From Pyrus communis (lineage: Eukaryota; Streptophyta; Magnoliopsida; Rosales; Rosaceae), in assembly GCF_963583255.1 (NCBI RefSeq), contig NC_084816.1, positions 19,458,053-19,522,052 on the forward strand: 64,000 nucleotides of DNA, read 5' to 3'. The notes under the pieces are model-generated. The model ran no database searches. It was not told the origin of the DNA and saw only the letters and a list, made by a program, of their open reading frames with translations. The position numbers and the translations under genes are program-made. Positions 1-12,324 of the stretch are shown here, one piece after another; positions within the stretch are counted from its first letter, which is position 1; every line of letters begins with the position of its first letter.

Positions 1-506
1 ATCCTCTTGATAAATTTCAATAGCAAAGAATAGAAACTTTGGTTTACTACGGAATTCACTTAGCCCTATCAAACCTTAATCTATCTATTTCACACCCTCC
101 GACTCAAAACTCTCCGCCATCATCGCACCTACTCAACGTACCTGTAACTCGCTCCAAATCTCATCCGGGAACATAGTCAAACTTGCTTTGCTAACGCCAT
201 AGTAAAACCTGTCCATCAGTTGAAACATTTTGAGAAATGAGATGGATATCTTGGAGTTGATATGGGGGATAAAAACTTGAAGTCGTTAATTTAGTAAAAA
301 GGCAAGCGTTCTCAGTCGGTAGTATCATGAGCAAACAAACCTTTATAATTATGAATAAATAACTGTAATTCATAAAACACGTAGAAAACACAAATATAAG
401 ATACAGCAAGAATTATACTTGCAGGCAAATAGAAATCGGAAATTTAAATTGAAACTATAGGGATAAAGAATCGATAAGGCATTCCATTTGCGTATGTTTG
501 TGCACT
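1..506. other. 3' flank of the quinone reductase gene, no gene seen
   Basis: AT-rich sequence with no supported coding region. The part nearest 506 is probably the 3' untranslated region of the neighbouring minus-strand reductase gene. The first 190 bases are slightly richer in GC and could belong to a gene that starts outside the window, but nothing in them is recognisable. Confidence 0.4.
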
Positions 507-3500
507 TTAAGCAGCTCCCTTGAGCTTCTTTGTGATGGTGGCAATGTACTTCCCTTGGTGGAATGCTTGCTCCAGCTCAAGCTGAGATGGCTGTCTTGAA
601 CCGTCCCCAGCATAAGTTCCTGCACCGTAAGGACTTCCGCCCTTGATATTCTCCATTTCAAACATGCCAGCTCCGAATGTGTAACCGATGGGTACAAATA
701 TCATCCCGTGATGAACCAGCTGAGTGATGGCAGTCAATCTATTTACACAAAAATAATCCCAACATTATTAATATCTCCACCTAAGATGTAGACAAATTTT
801 CAATGTTTGTATAATTGATTAAATGTGATAAGACTCACGCAGTAGTCTCTTGCCCGCCACCTTGAGATCCAGTACTGTAAAAGATCCCAGCAGGTTTTCC
901 AGCAAGCTGTTGTGTTCTCCATAGACCGCCTGTTGCATCCAGAAAGGCTTTAAATTGGGCAGCCATCATACCAAATCTTGTTGGGAAGCCAAAAATGAAT
1001 CCATCTGCGTCAGCAAGTTCATTTGGCGAGATGATTGGTACATCACTCTTTGGTGGTGCACTCATTTTCCCAAGCACCTCCTCTGAGAGTGTCTCAGGGA
1101 CCTGTTTTATAAGCCTTATAGTCAGTCTTACTGCTCAATCAAGTTAACCAGATAGAGAAGACAAACTAACCACGGTACAGAAGAGAAAAATAATCAAAAT
1201 TTCCTTTACTAAAAACCGGGGTCTTCATATCTAGCATCTACAGGGAAATAGACGGGAGGTGCACGACTCTGTGTATAAGCAAATGAGAAAAGGAAGATCG
1301 TGATTTGTAAGAGTTACCAATGAAATTAAAATAAAACTAGAGGGAAGACTAGACAAGGATTGATACTAGTTTTCCCAATCTCGAAGCTATATATAATAAC
1401 TAGCATACCAGACGCAGTTTGAGACAGAGAACTATAGATGAGAGGGTAGCAAGACACAAAGAAAATGATGGAATACAATGTCCAGGTGCACCAAATATAG
1501 ACAAGTAAACCTGATACATCGGACAGTCAGTGAGAACCAATCTTTGACTTTTCAACAGAACATAAGGACACTAATCTGGCACTCCAAAGAGAGCATAAGA
1601 AAGCTCCATCACCCATGCTGTATGGGGATTTAAAGGAAGGTCAATTTTAAAGCTCAAAACTAGGCATAAAATGTTGAGACATGTCGTGGAAAAATGTTTG
1701 TCATGATGTTGAGCTAACCACCACGCAAGGTGGAACCCTAAAACTTTGGCATAGGGCTACTAGGCGTAATGTTTAGAATCATCTCATGTTTATACTCAAT
1801 CAAAAACATGAAGTTTGAATTTAATTTAAAATGGCTTGTTTCCCAAAATCAGCAGTCCAAAGTTTATTCAGCATGCTCAATTAAACATACGCTTCAATTT
1901 CTTGAAATGTTCATAGTGAAATGAATGGATTAAAGAAAATGCACTCACCTGCCACAGGGTGGCTTCTACACCTTCGACAGATGAAGCCCCTTTCTTTATT
2001 TCTTCTGCTAGTCTCCTGACATGTCCATACATGGAGTAGTACCTGTAAAATCGAACACGATTTTGATTAACAGGGTTGCATTATTTATGAAAAAGAAGTA
2101 CAGCATTCTTGAAAATCAACTGGATGTAAAGCTTTTTTGGAACTCCAAAAAATCATCCTACACAGTATAAGGGAGAATATTCATTTTGTAGTCCTCCAGG
2201 CAGAATGAGTATTTTTGGTTGCCAATAACAGCTCCCTTTTCTTTTGTATTACACATTCTTTCCATGGGACCACCATACATTCTGTCAGCATTCTCAGTTA
2301 GAAATTACTGGGAAAAATATTTTCACAAAAGTGACTCTAATTGAACTGCTGTAGTCTGTCAGTTGTTCCAGAACTGATTATTTCATTATTGCACCAACAG
2401 AATCAATGAACAAATTTCATCCTATCTCAGATATATTGTCCCAATTTTGAGTCTTAATATGCATTCATATCCAAATTTGACATTTGAACCTTTCCAGTGA
2501 GGAAATTCTGAATCTGCAGAACAATTATTCAACCATCTCTAACAGTAGTCTCAAAGTCAAAATATTCAGTGTCCCAAATTGCCCGACTTGTCACCACTAG
2601 TAACCAAAGTATGATACCACTACCTCCAAGAATCAAGGTCAACTATCTTCAACACACTATCTACCAACCCACATGCATGTGAACAAGCTCAATTCACAAC
2701 CAAACAAAAACTTATAAGGTTTAAACCTCAACCACAGACGCCCACATAACCAAAAGCACGCCGAATCAAGATTCCATACCAAAATAAGCATTATCAATGG
2801 TGACCACCTAGTTCGGCCTGAACTAAAAGAGAGGGTCGGAGAATAAAAAATCCAAGGAATTAAATTGTGGCATATGGGACCTAGAAAGAATCAATTTGGC
2901 AATAAAAAACCGATGCAAATGAAATGTGCGTTTAACAACACAGAACTGTAAGCATTAACACTGGACCTCTCCATTTGATGGGAAATGTTGAGAATGGCTA
3001 GCTACCTCTTTCCAAAAATACATGCAATGCCTTCATTTTTCATTCCTTAAACAGGGCACATGGAGCATTACCCAAGTATACAATAATTTCAAGTACGCAA
3101 GAGAGGTTAAAAAAATCAATTAATTCCACAAAGAAATCAGGATGGAAGAGCCAATCAAGCACACAACGAAATGTGAGAAAGTAACTCCATAATTCTGCAC
3201 TGCAGGAGAAACAGTATCACCGCATTCCATCAACAACAATCAAAACAGACAAAAGCAGCTTGTACTATATATGGACTTTTCTTACTAAAATTTCAAAACC
3301 AACTGAATTGACTTTCATAAAATGCCAACCAACTCTGCCTTTCCCTGCCAATCACCTCTCCTATCTCACCTTTCAATTCCTACCCTACAACAGGCAATTG
3401 TTTGGATTTTATATTGACTATCAAGGTTAAATCTAATGCAACAGAGTGGAATGAATATTGACATAGACAAACAGTAGTGGGAAATGAATCAAAAATAATA

Positions 3501-4681
3501 AAGGAACTATAGGTCAGAGTGTGTAGTGTACAGAAGTACTACTATTCCAAATTTCCAACATGTTCATCAGATCTCTAACTTTACAGGAGTATTGAAATTT
3601 AAATCTAATAGATCTTTCTTCCGTAAATGATTAGTAAAGATTTGCTAGGAAAAACAAATCCATATTCTAGACGGTAACTTACTTAGGTTTCAAAATGCAC
3701 CATAACATCCATAAATTAAAAAGAATTGCCTCAGCAAAGCAAACAATTTTTTCCCATTCCTCCAGAAATTTCCTTGTTCTATTACTTTACAAAACTACTT
3801 TCTTCTGAAGGATTCAAAGCAAGTGGTTTTCAACATTACAAATCCCAGAACAGGAGGAACACATTAAAGAAACAGTTTCTCGAATTAGACTGACCATAAC
3901 CATTAATCAATCAAATTTCCTACTACACAAAAATCAGATCTTGGGGTAATCAAAAGCTCCAAAAGATCGTCTATACGGTAGGAAAAGAAGAAACTAACAA
4001 CCCTTTAGCTCTATCTTTACCTATATTCGGTGCAAGAGTGTAATTCACATAAAGAAATTATCTAATTCACTTCAACCATTATATTTTTCACCGCGGCTGA
4101 AATTCTTCTATGATGGATTCAAAACAAAATAAAACAGGACACTACTGATCTCTTCGAATAAATTATCAGAAATGCGCAAATTTCCTAAGCCTATACTGGC
4201 TCTTACTTTCCTACTCTTCAGCAAAAAAATACAACAATAAAAATAAAAATAAAAAGAGGAAAAAGCCAGAGCCTCTGATTCACCATCCCAAAATCTTCCT
4301 AAAAATATAAAGATTCAGCCTTTAAACACTTTGAATACGAAAAATAACACCCAATTCAACAAAACGTCCAAAAACACAAAGATCCAATCCAACAGAAGGA
4401 TAATCAAATGGGTTCCTTCTAATTCAAAATTCGGAACCATCCATATTCCGATGAAGCAATAACCAATTCAAAATTCTAACAGACTGAAACTCTCACAGAC
4501 TACAAATCACCATTACCCAACAACAACAAAATCAAATTAAAAAAAAAAAAAACTAAAAAAAAAAAGGGATCATTTAACAACAAATTCGCAGTTCATACTT
4601 CATGGTGAATTGGTATAAAATTAAAAAACTAAATTAAAAAAAAAGAATTGGGACTTACACAATATACACTTTGGTGGCCAT
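507..4681 (-). CDS. FQR1: NAD(P)H dehydrogenase (quinone), FQR1/WrbA-type flavodoxin-like protein
   Basis: Four coding exons on the minus strand: 4681-4659, 2042-1949, 1101-839 and 738-507. They join in frame (612 nt, 203 residues), the usual length of plant FQR1 proteins. All introns are GT-AG, and intron 1 is about 2.6 kb. The protein starts [16 protein letters not shown], the FMN phosphate-binding loop of the flavodoxin fold. It continues with [14 protein letters not shown] (near residue 80), [12 protein letters not shown] (near residue 115) and [11 protein letters not shown] (near residue 165), the FMN and dimer-contact signatures of the WrbA family. Family members are FMN-dependent two-electron quinone reductases of the cytosol or plasma membrane, often induced by auxin and oxidative stress. 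The first exon encodes only eight residues, so automated prediction could miss the true start. The reading frame has no defect, so the gene is probably functional. Confidence 0.95.
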
Positions 4682-4871
4682 GAATGCAGTCCTCCGGAGT
4701 CTTGTGTGATTTTACTGCGTGTTGTGGGTTTTAAGCTAAATGCAGGGGGGGAACGTTGACGATTTTGCACGCCTAGTGGAAGAAGCCAGAGTCCCTTTTA
4801 TAGTGGAATATGGGGATTAAAGTTTAATTATTATTTAATCTCACTTGACGGTGGCTGATTCTTTTGATTTA

Positions 4872-5018
4872 GAGTTGTGCTATCCATACATTTTTTTTTA
4901 CTTATCACACATATCTTGTTAATTTCTGTCAAATGATCTTTTTCATTTCATCCGATCTGACGGCCGAAAATTAGAAGGATGTGTGAAAAGTAAAAAAGGT
5001 GTGTAGATATTACATCCC
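4872..5018. mobile_element. MITE with 8-bp target-site duplication, about 147 bp
   Basis: The two ends form imperfect terminal inverted repeats (GAGTTGTGCTATCCATACA against GGGATGTAATATCTACACA). The element is flanked on both sides by TTGATTTA (4864-4871 and 5019-5026). An 8-bp duplication fits a hAT-type non-autonomous element. It lies about 190 bp upstream of the quinone reductase start and so falls in its promoter region. Confidence 0.55.
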
Positions 5019-5026
5019 TTGATTTA

Positions 5027-5544
5027 TTTGCTGGCAAATAGTAAACGGTGTCGTTTCAAAGTGAATCTTAGTTGTGACTGAAGTAATGGGATAATGATGC
5101 TATGGTGGTGTCATGCTCATCACCATTGGAGTTTCTAGCAATGGATCTAGAAGAAGTCATTTTCTTAATAATTTTAATTAATACTTTATCATTTATTGGA
5201 TATAATTTGTTTGGCTTTTTAAATATATAGAAGAGGACAAATGGGAGGTATTGATATGTGGAGAGGGAAGTAATAAGATGTGGGGTAAGTTGAGCATTAG
5301 GGGTTTGATTTCAATAATGCAAGAAAAACTAGACCTAAAAAAGGTAATTCCAAACTTAAAATTTAATTTTGATTAGTATGAGCGGAGAAATTATATAGTG
5401 ATACTGTACCACCACATCATCGGTGATACTACCACTTAAAATTTGCCATATATACAACTTACTTACAGGGATTAAATATATTTTATTTTAACAAAATACA
5501 AATATTAAAAGAGGAAATTGAAAAATAAATCCAATTCCACAACC
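5027..5544. other. AT-rich intergenic sequence
   Basis: No coding region seen. A TATA-like stretch (catatata, near 5448) lies about 95 bp before the start of the possible small gene at 5545 and could be part of its promoter. Confidence 0.3.
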
Positions 5545-5709
5545 ATGGATGCCGGCAGTTGGAAACCAGTGGACAAGATGGAGAAGGAGCACAATCTCCA
5601 TAAGAAATCAGTAGACGAGATGGGCTTGCCATCCGAGCGCAACCCTGGCGAGTCTGGAGAAGGTCTCGACCGTGCCGACAAAGATGACATTGCAAAGGTC
5701 ATTGCATGA
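5545..5709 (+). CDS. possible small hydrophilic protein, 54 residues
   Basis: An open frame beginning at an ATG in near-ideal plant context (aaccATGG) encodes 54 residues, rich in Lys, Glu, Asp and Gly. It starts MDAGSWKPVDKMEKEHN and ends DRADKDDIAKVIA. The frame also opens nine codons earlier at a second ATG (5518), but the inner ATG has the better context. There is no signal peptide or membrane segment. I do not recognise the family. Codon use looks protein-like (no runs of AT-rich codons), unlike the flanking AT-rich DNA. It could be a small single-exon gene or one exon of a decayed gene. Confidence 0.5.
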   Translation: MDAGSWKPVDKMEKEHNLHKKSVDEMGLPSERNPGESGEGLDRADKDDIAKVIA

Positions 5710-6061
5710 GAGAGGAAAGAGAGGGAAGGAGGAAGAAGGCGAGTCTGGGGTTTTTGTTTTCTTTTAAATTTCATTTTTTGTGTTAAAATAATTTTTTAAG
5801 TCCAACTGTATAATAATTATACGTGTTAAATTTTGAATTAAAGTAACATGTGCGAATATGGTAGTACTGTACTATTTAATAATTTCTTGTATGAGAAATG
5901 CTATCTGGACTTGTTCAAAGAGAGTCTTTATATAGATATGTTTTCCCCGTGTGGCTTCATAGTTTTTCTTAAGAAATAATGGTAAACTACACAATACACC
6001 AAATCTACGTGGAGACTTTTTTGAGCAAATCTCGTTATCATTCCTCACACTTCGTGGCTAT
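5710..6061. other. AT-rich intergenic sequence
   Basis: No gene or clear repeat seen between the small open frame and the A-rich tail of the LINE. Confidence 0.3.
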
Positions 6062-9000
6062 TTCTTTTTTATTTTATTTTATTTTATTTTTTTAGGGAAA
6101 GTACGTTATTCATTGTATTGAAATAGAACACATACAAACTGAGGATAGTGTGCATAATGGGCCTCAATAAAACCTTGCCAAGGCTGTCAACCTGATTGAA
6201 GTAAAAAAGAGCGTCCCGCACAATAGAAAAAATTATCCTCAAATGACAATACATAACAAAACATAACAAATTACAAGCTTTCTTCGAATAAAATACCCCT
6301 AATCAAATCAAGGGGGTCTTTAAACCACAAAAACTATTGATTACTTCCAGCACCCATTCGAGCAAGCCTGTGCGCATCCGAATTACCTCCCATATGCACA
6401 TAGTTCACCAACGACAGAGGAAAAGACTGGAGCAAAAAACGCAGATCATTAATGATAGGCCCCAAAAGTGAACAATCCTTCTCTTGACCCCTTATGGCAG
6501 CCAAGACCAGGCTAGAGTCACCTTCAAAAATCAACATTTAACCATCAGGAAAAAAACGCTTGGGCTAGCAACACAACTTGACGAGCAGGAAAGAGTTCTA
6601 CATGGAAAGCAAAAAATGTCCAACCAATTAACCCGCAACTGCAGCAATGAATTCACCCCTATGATCTCACATAACATCACCAAATCCTCCCCTTGAACCT
6701 TGTTGGATCTACGCTCCATCAAAATTGCACTTGACCCAGTCGACTTCAGGTCTCCTCCATCTCTGCGGGGGATTGGTGGATTTTTTTCGTACCCGTTTTA
6801 TGCCATTTTTGGTACTCCTGCAGCCATCCCTTTGTTCTGACCACCAGTTCTTGCGGCAACACCCAAGCCCCATTCCAGACAGCGTCATTCCTATTCTTCC
6901 ATAACATCTAAATGGTCATCAAATAGAAATCGAAAACCATTCCAGATAGCTAAGGAAGAAACTGTTAATGGTTTCCCTCCTCGATTCTGAAACCCAAACC
7001 ACCAAACCAAACTACCTTAGCCAGGCTGCAGTCCCGAAGTATATGCTCCGTTAATTCACCATGTTGCTCACAGAGACTACAACAATTATCCACAAACACT
7101 CGCCGCCTAGCAAGGTTAAATTATGTGGGTAGAGCATCATGCAAGCACGCCAAGCACAAATCTTAACCTTCCCCAGTACACAAGCGTTTCATAACTTCCT
7201 CAACAACTTGCATCGTCCTTCGTCTAGCAACATAGCAGAGGTACTTGCACCAGCTCATTCAGAAGAGACAAGTGCCCTGGCCACATGATAGGCACTCCTT
7301 ACAAAAAACTTCTCGTTGCGTTCATAATGCCAAACTCTACGATCCATGATCGTTTGAAAGCTTAACGGAATACTCAAAATATGTTCCACTTCCCCTTGAG
7401 ACAACAGATCCCGTAACAGCTTAATATGTTATTTCCTCAAACCTGCCACAAATAGTTTATCCACTGTGGTCTCCATGTCCCAGTCTCCCGGTGGTGGGCT
7501 CAACACTGGAAAGTAGGTGTCCCTCGGTAGCCAATTATCTTGCCAAATTTTAATAGTCGACCTATCCCCCACCTGCCAACGACACTTTTTAAGAATCACA
7601 GGCCTAGCCTCCGCAATGTTCCTCCATACATACGAGCTGTTGGCATTTACTCGAACACTAAGAAACTCGGTATTTGGAAAATATCGGGCTATAAACACTC
7701 GATAGGCTAGGGACTCTGGTTGTTGGGGAAAACGCCAAGCTTACGTAGCCAATAAAGCAAGGTTAAAAGCATAAAGATCTCTGAACCCCAACCCACCTTC
7801 TTGTTTAGGCTTACACAATTGGCCCCAATTAAGCCAATGAATTTTCTGCTTGCCCAGATCACCACTCCACCAGAGCTTTGCAATCATTACATTCAGCTCT
7901 TCACATAAAGATTTGGGAAGAAGAAAACATTGCATAAAGTACATGGGCAAGGCTTGTGCCACAGTTTTCACTAGCAACTCCCAGCCCGCACAACTCAACA
8001 AACCACTATGCAAACTTTGTAATTTCTTCCAAAGACGATCTTTCACATATGAAAAAGTTTCTTTCTTCGACTTTTTGATGAGCACCGGTAAGCCTATGTA
8101 TTTGTCATGAAACTCCACTCACCACATGCCTAGACAATCGGCAATAAGCTTTTTGTCATAGCTTGTGAGGTTAGTGCTAAACAAAACACGATTCTTTTCC
8201 AAATTAACGGCTTGTCCCGATGCTATTTCATACACACGCAATGCCTGCTTAATGCTCAAACACTTTTGCAACATACCTCGGGCAAAAAGAAAGCTATCAT
8301 CTGCAAAAAACAAATGGTTGATGCTCGGAGCTTGACAACCCACCTTGATACCTTGCAAGACACCTTGGATTCAGCCCCTCGGCGCACATGATAAATAAAT
8401 ACGGGGATAGGGGATCCCCTTGCCAAATTCCCCTTCCAGGTTGTACATACCCTACTGGCTCACCATTTAACTTAAAAGAGTAGGTCACGGTAGGGACACA
8501 TAGCACAATCATATGAACCCATGTCGGTGAGAAACCCATTTGTTCCATAATGGCCTCTAAAAACTTCCACTCCAGACGATTATAAGCCTTACTGATGTCC
8601 AATTTCAATGCCATTAGACCATTCATCCCCGATGACCTTTTATGCATATAATGGGCAACCTCCGCAGCCACTGAATAATTATCTGAAATCAACCTCCCGG
8701 GTATAAAAACACTATGTGTGGGGGAAATTATACGAGGGAGTATGAGTTTGAGTCTATCCATTAATACCTTCACCATAATCTTATAAAGCACATTACAGAG
8801 GCTAATAGGATGTAACTGAGTCATCTTCGTTGCCTCTCTCACCTTGGGAATCAATGTGACATGAGTATAATTAATCTTCCTTAATATTTGACCCCGATAG
8901 CACCATGTCACGAACTCCCTTATAAACATCAGGACCAACAATCCCCCAATGTTTTTGGTAGAACCTTGGAGTCATGCCATCAGGCCCCCGAGGCTTTAGT

Positions 9001-9440
9001 AGGATGCATCTGGAACACGACACATGTCACTTCCTCATCCGAGATAAGCCTTTCAAGCTCAAAATTGATTTCCTCCGTGACCATGGATGTTATATTGCAT
9101 AAGACATCTTCAATATTAGTAGCAGCATTTGAAGTAAATAAATTGGAGAAATAGGAAACCACCACATCCTTCATTCCCTCTCAGTCTTCATGCCAAACCC
9201 TGCCATCGTCTAAAAGCCCATGCAACCAATTCCGCTTGTGCCTCCTATTGGTTTTCTGGTGGAAGTACTTAGTGTTCCGATCGCCAAGCCTGACCCAATT
9301 TTCTTTCGCTCTTTGTCTCCAGAAGCGTTCCTTTTGCTCAAGCAAGTGGTTCAAATGTCCAATGAGCACCTTCTTTTGGTCAATCGACTCATCTGTAAAA
9401 GGTTGACCCAGTAGAGATGTAAGTTTATCCTCGTCCAATC
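6062..9440 (-). mobile_element. LINE (L1-type non-LTR retrotransposon), 5'-truncated and decayed
   Basis: Minus-strand pieces appear in the order expected for plant L1 ORF2. The linker before reverse transcriptase (RLGDRNTKYFHQKTNRRHKR) is at 9181-9438. The LINE RT fingers and palm follow at 8297-9174 and the catalytic FADD box at 8119-8358. A zf-RVT-like region is at 7429-7698 and an RNase H-like end at 6334-6537. On the minus strand the element ends in an A-rich tail (AAATA-type repeats, 6062-6093 as T-rich on plus). No endonuclease domain or ORF1 is present, so the copy is 5'-truncated, as is common after target-primed reverse transcription. Frameshifts and stops break every domain. No convincing target-site duplication was found. 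Confidence 0.85.
6334..9438 (-). pseudogene. LINE ORF2 relic (reverse transcriptase, zf-RVT, RNase H-like)
   Basis: Reading down the minus strand, recognisable blocks are DRNTKYFHQKTNRR (linker), HPISLCNVLYKIMVKVLMDR (RT finger), LKLDISKAYNRLEWKFLEA (first catalytic Asp in the palm), IWQGDPLSPYLFI (RT motif B), HLFFADDSFLFA (catalytic FADD), GDRSTIKIWQDNWLP (zf-RVT) and FEGDSSLVLAAIRG with GGNSDAHRLARMG (RNase H-like, RVT_3). They lie in different frames with stops between, so no functional polymerase is encoded. Confidence 0.85.
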
Positions 9441-10573
9441 AAGCATCATTGCTCTTCCCTTTAATTTTGTGAATTATCATAAAAAGGAAAAGGTTTGTGA
9501 AAATAGATTAAAGGGAATGATGCTTGATTTTAAATATTTTATTCCCTCATCCTCAAGTCTAATTATTGGAATTTATGTCATAAATTGAGATTTGATTACA
9601 ATAACAAAATGTACTTAATACAATCATCACCTCGGTGATGATTGTACTTAATATAATCAGATGATGATTGTATTAAATACATATATTCATGAATTATATC
9701 TAACCGTTAGATGATGATTGAATTAAATATATGTAAGTATTATCATCAATGATGACATTTTACTCTTTTTTTAGAATAGATTGTGTTATCCATACACCTC
9801 TTTTTAGATCATCTCCAAAGAAACTATCAAATTATAAAAGTCAAATTACAATTGATGGCTGATGTAACAATATGAAGTCTTATGTTAAATTTTATATTTC
9901 TTCGACCGAATTGCTAAATATTATTTTCTTATTTAAATAGAACTTTAAATGGTTGTAATTATTAAAAAAAAATGTTGAAACAAAATTCTTATTAGTTGAA
10001 ATGTTAGTGGAATAAGGACTCACTGTTAAAATGAATTAAAAATAAATTTGACATTGATGTCAAATTTGACTCCTAATCACAAAGTCTTCTAATCTAGTTA
10101 ACAAATAATATTTCGGTTGGATAGATGCACAGTAGCATTTCACCAAGGATTTTAATCTTATTTAGAGATGCTCTTACCTTGTACACATTTTTCTCAATTT
10201 CCAACCGTCGAATTGAATGAACTAAAGAAGATCAAATCACATAATTAACAAGAAAAGTGTGAGAGGAATAGGACTATCCTTTAGAATTGTGTAATGCTAT
10301 GGAAACTAAATTTGAAAATAAAAATTTACAAACTAAATGATGTGTCATTAGTAAGAATGAACATTTTTATCTATGTTTAAGTAATAAACAAATTATCAAC
10401 TTCCATATCCTATCATTTCTAAAATTATGTCCATAAATTTTATCTTCCTAACATTACTCTTTAGAATTAGATGGCAAAGGAAGTTCCTGCCAAAAGGTCG
10501 AAGAAGTTGATGGTGTTTGACTCATTGCAAAATTAATGGGGATGAAAAGAAGTCGACAAAACAGAAAAAGAAA
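9441..10573. other. AT-rich intergenic sequence with a short perfect palindrome
   Basis: No coding region. It contains the palindrome at 9619-9646 and imperfect direct repeats of a GATGATTGTATTAAATA-like motif (about 9638-9730). Short sequence near 10180-10290 resembles MITE ends, but no element could be delimited. Confidence 0.3.
9619..9646. repeat. perfect 13-bp inverted repeat with 2-nt loop
   Basis: TACAATCATCACC is followed after TC by its exact reverse complement. The ten bases gtacttaata occur on both sides (9611-9620 and 9644-9653). The function is unknown; it may be the core of an old transposon. Confidence 0.6.
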
Positions 10574-10694
10574 GGGAAGTGTTATTGGCACTCCAAAAAT
10601 CTCATTTTATATTTCTTATAAGTGTATTTTTCTTTCCTAATATAGAAAATTTGGAGTGTAGAAAGAGATTTTTAGAGTATTAATAACAATTCTC
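10574..10694. mobile_element. Mutator-like MITE, family with GGGAA(T/G)TGTTATT ends, copy 1
   Basis: The 121-bp element has inverted ends of more than 30 bp (GGGAAGTGTTATTGGCACTC against GAGAATTGTTATTAATACTC). It is flanked by the repeat AAAAGAAA (10566-10573 and 10695-10702). Two related copies lie at 26746 and 34068. Confidence 0.7.
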
Positions 10695-12324
10695 AAAAGA
10701 AATTAGGGAATAAAGAGATGACGCAGAAGACGCTGCATGCTGACCCAAACTAGAAAATCACCGAAATTTACAGAAGTAACCTACCCTACCTACCTACCTA
10801 CCTACCTATCAACTCCTATATGATCTTATCTTACCTGTTAATTAGTAGTAATTAATTTAGTTTATTACGGTTACAGGCCATACCAAGTTGGCATGTCACA
10901 TGAAAAATAATATTGATCAAGTCTGCAAAGTGCAAAACAAATTATATATTCAAATGTTGCAATGGAATTTTACAGCTATTCACATCTTTGTTGAGTACTT
11001 GAGCTAGGCATCTAATGATGCTTAATGTACTTATTAAGTCCACCATTTAATACCTTAAGTTTTGTTGGATAACCAATTGAACGGCTCACAAGTGTATCAA
11101 GTTTGTTTCGTTAAAGCAACAAAGATGCAACTGATGTATGCAAAGTTTTCTTTATGTTTAAGCCTATAAATTACCCTCAGAAGAACAAAAATATACATTC
11201 AAAGATTGATCTATCTTATACGCTTACATAACCTCACGATATTCACAATACAAATCACATGTAATTAACGTTGTCTAAAAATTGTTTGAAAATTTCGGAC
11301 AAAGAAAATCAAACTTCCAGCCGTTGTTTCTAACTTTCTATATCTCCAATCCAAATCAAGATTTAAGCAGGCTTGACATGGTGTTTTAATCCCTAACTAG
11401 CTTTTCTGGGTAAAATTTTTATTCGAATCGAATTGAAGAACCGAAGAAACTTCTACTGCTTTGTGGTTTTTCAGCAGGGAAGCACCGTTGTTGGTAATTC
11501 GTGAGAGAAAGATCGAGAGGTTGGACAACGAGAGAAGGCGACGTTTGGGAGCAAAAGAAGACTAGGTTTGAGAATGACAGAAGGAAAAGGGGGGGGGGGG
11601 GGGAGAGAGAGAGAGAGAGAGAGAGGTGAAAAGGAAAGAAAAAGTGGGGAAGATGTTGAAGTAGAGCCTTTAACGATGATTGACGTGTGGGTAACATGGA
11701 CAAATATGTCTTTCCACTGTGCCAAGGAGGAGAAGGAACGAGGAATGGAAGAGCAGCTTGAGGCCATTTTTGTCATTTTATTGCTCACGAGCAGTACTTT
11801 TATGTTGAGTATTAGTATATGTATAATGTTCTCACCCACCAACAGACATCATGATGTGTGGCTACTGGCTAGCTACTCTTGGAGTGGAATTCGGTTAGTA
11901 ACAATTCACAACTTCTTTTTTCCTTCAGTTTATAACCTTTTCTTGCTTTATCAGATAAAAGTCTCAAGCTGGGAGGAGAGATCTGAAACATTTCTTGTTC
12001 CATCGAGGCATACGTCAATTAGTGGGGAAACAAACAAAAACATGTAGCTGATGTGAATGTGGCTACATTAGCCAGAGCATATGTACTTAATACTCCCCTT
12101 AGGCCATCTCTAATTGGAGATGGCTTAAGGTATAAAAATAAAAAAATTGTCTGATTTGTTCAAAAAATCATCTTTAACTGATGGTTAGATTATAATTCTA
12201 TGGGACCTATTAGGTCATTATTTGGTGAAATGAGCATCAGGTTGACCAAATGTAGCCCCCTTTTAGCCTTTTTTTTACGCTTAACTCCTAAATTGCAATA
12301 ACTGATTCAAATCTAACGGCTAGA
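10695..12324. other. gene-poor stretch with simple repeats
   Basis: Contains a CTAC microsatellite (10780-10808) and a poly(G)/(GA)n tract (11589-11625). A short palindrome GCCATCTC/GAGATGGC lies near 12104-12125. Open frames through the GA tract are compositional, and no gene is supported. The region 11400-11560 could be the 5' leader of a lost minus-strand gene, but I cannot show it. Confidence 0.3.
11589..11625. repeat. poly(G) followed by (GA)n microsatellite
   Basis: About 15 consecutive G residues run directly into about eleven GA dinucleotides. Confidence 0.95.

Noticed and set aside
9600..9740. Possible CRISPR-like direct repeats
   Set aside because: Only a few degenerate units without constant spacing, in a plant genome. 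Simple AT-rich repetition explains them.
11568..12047. 159-codon open frame through the poly(G)/(GA)n tract
   Set aside because: The first part is repeat-encoded Gly and Arg-Glu, and the rest resembles no family and has no codon bias. The frame on the opposite strand is equally long.
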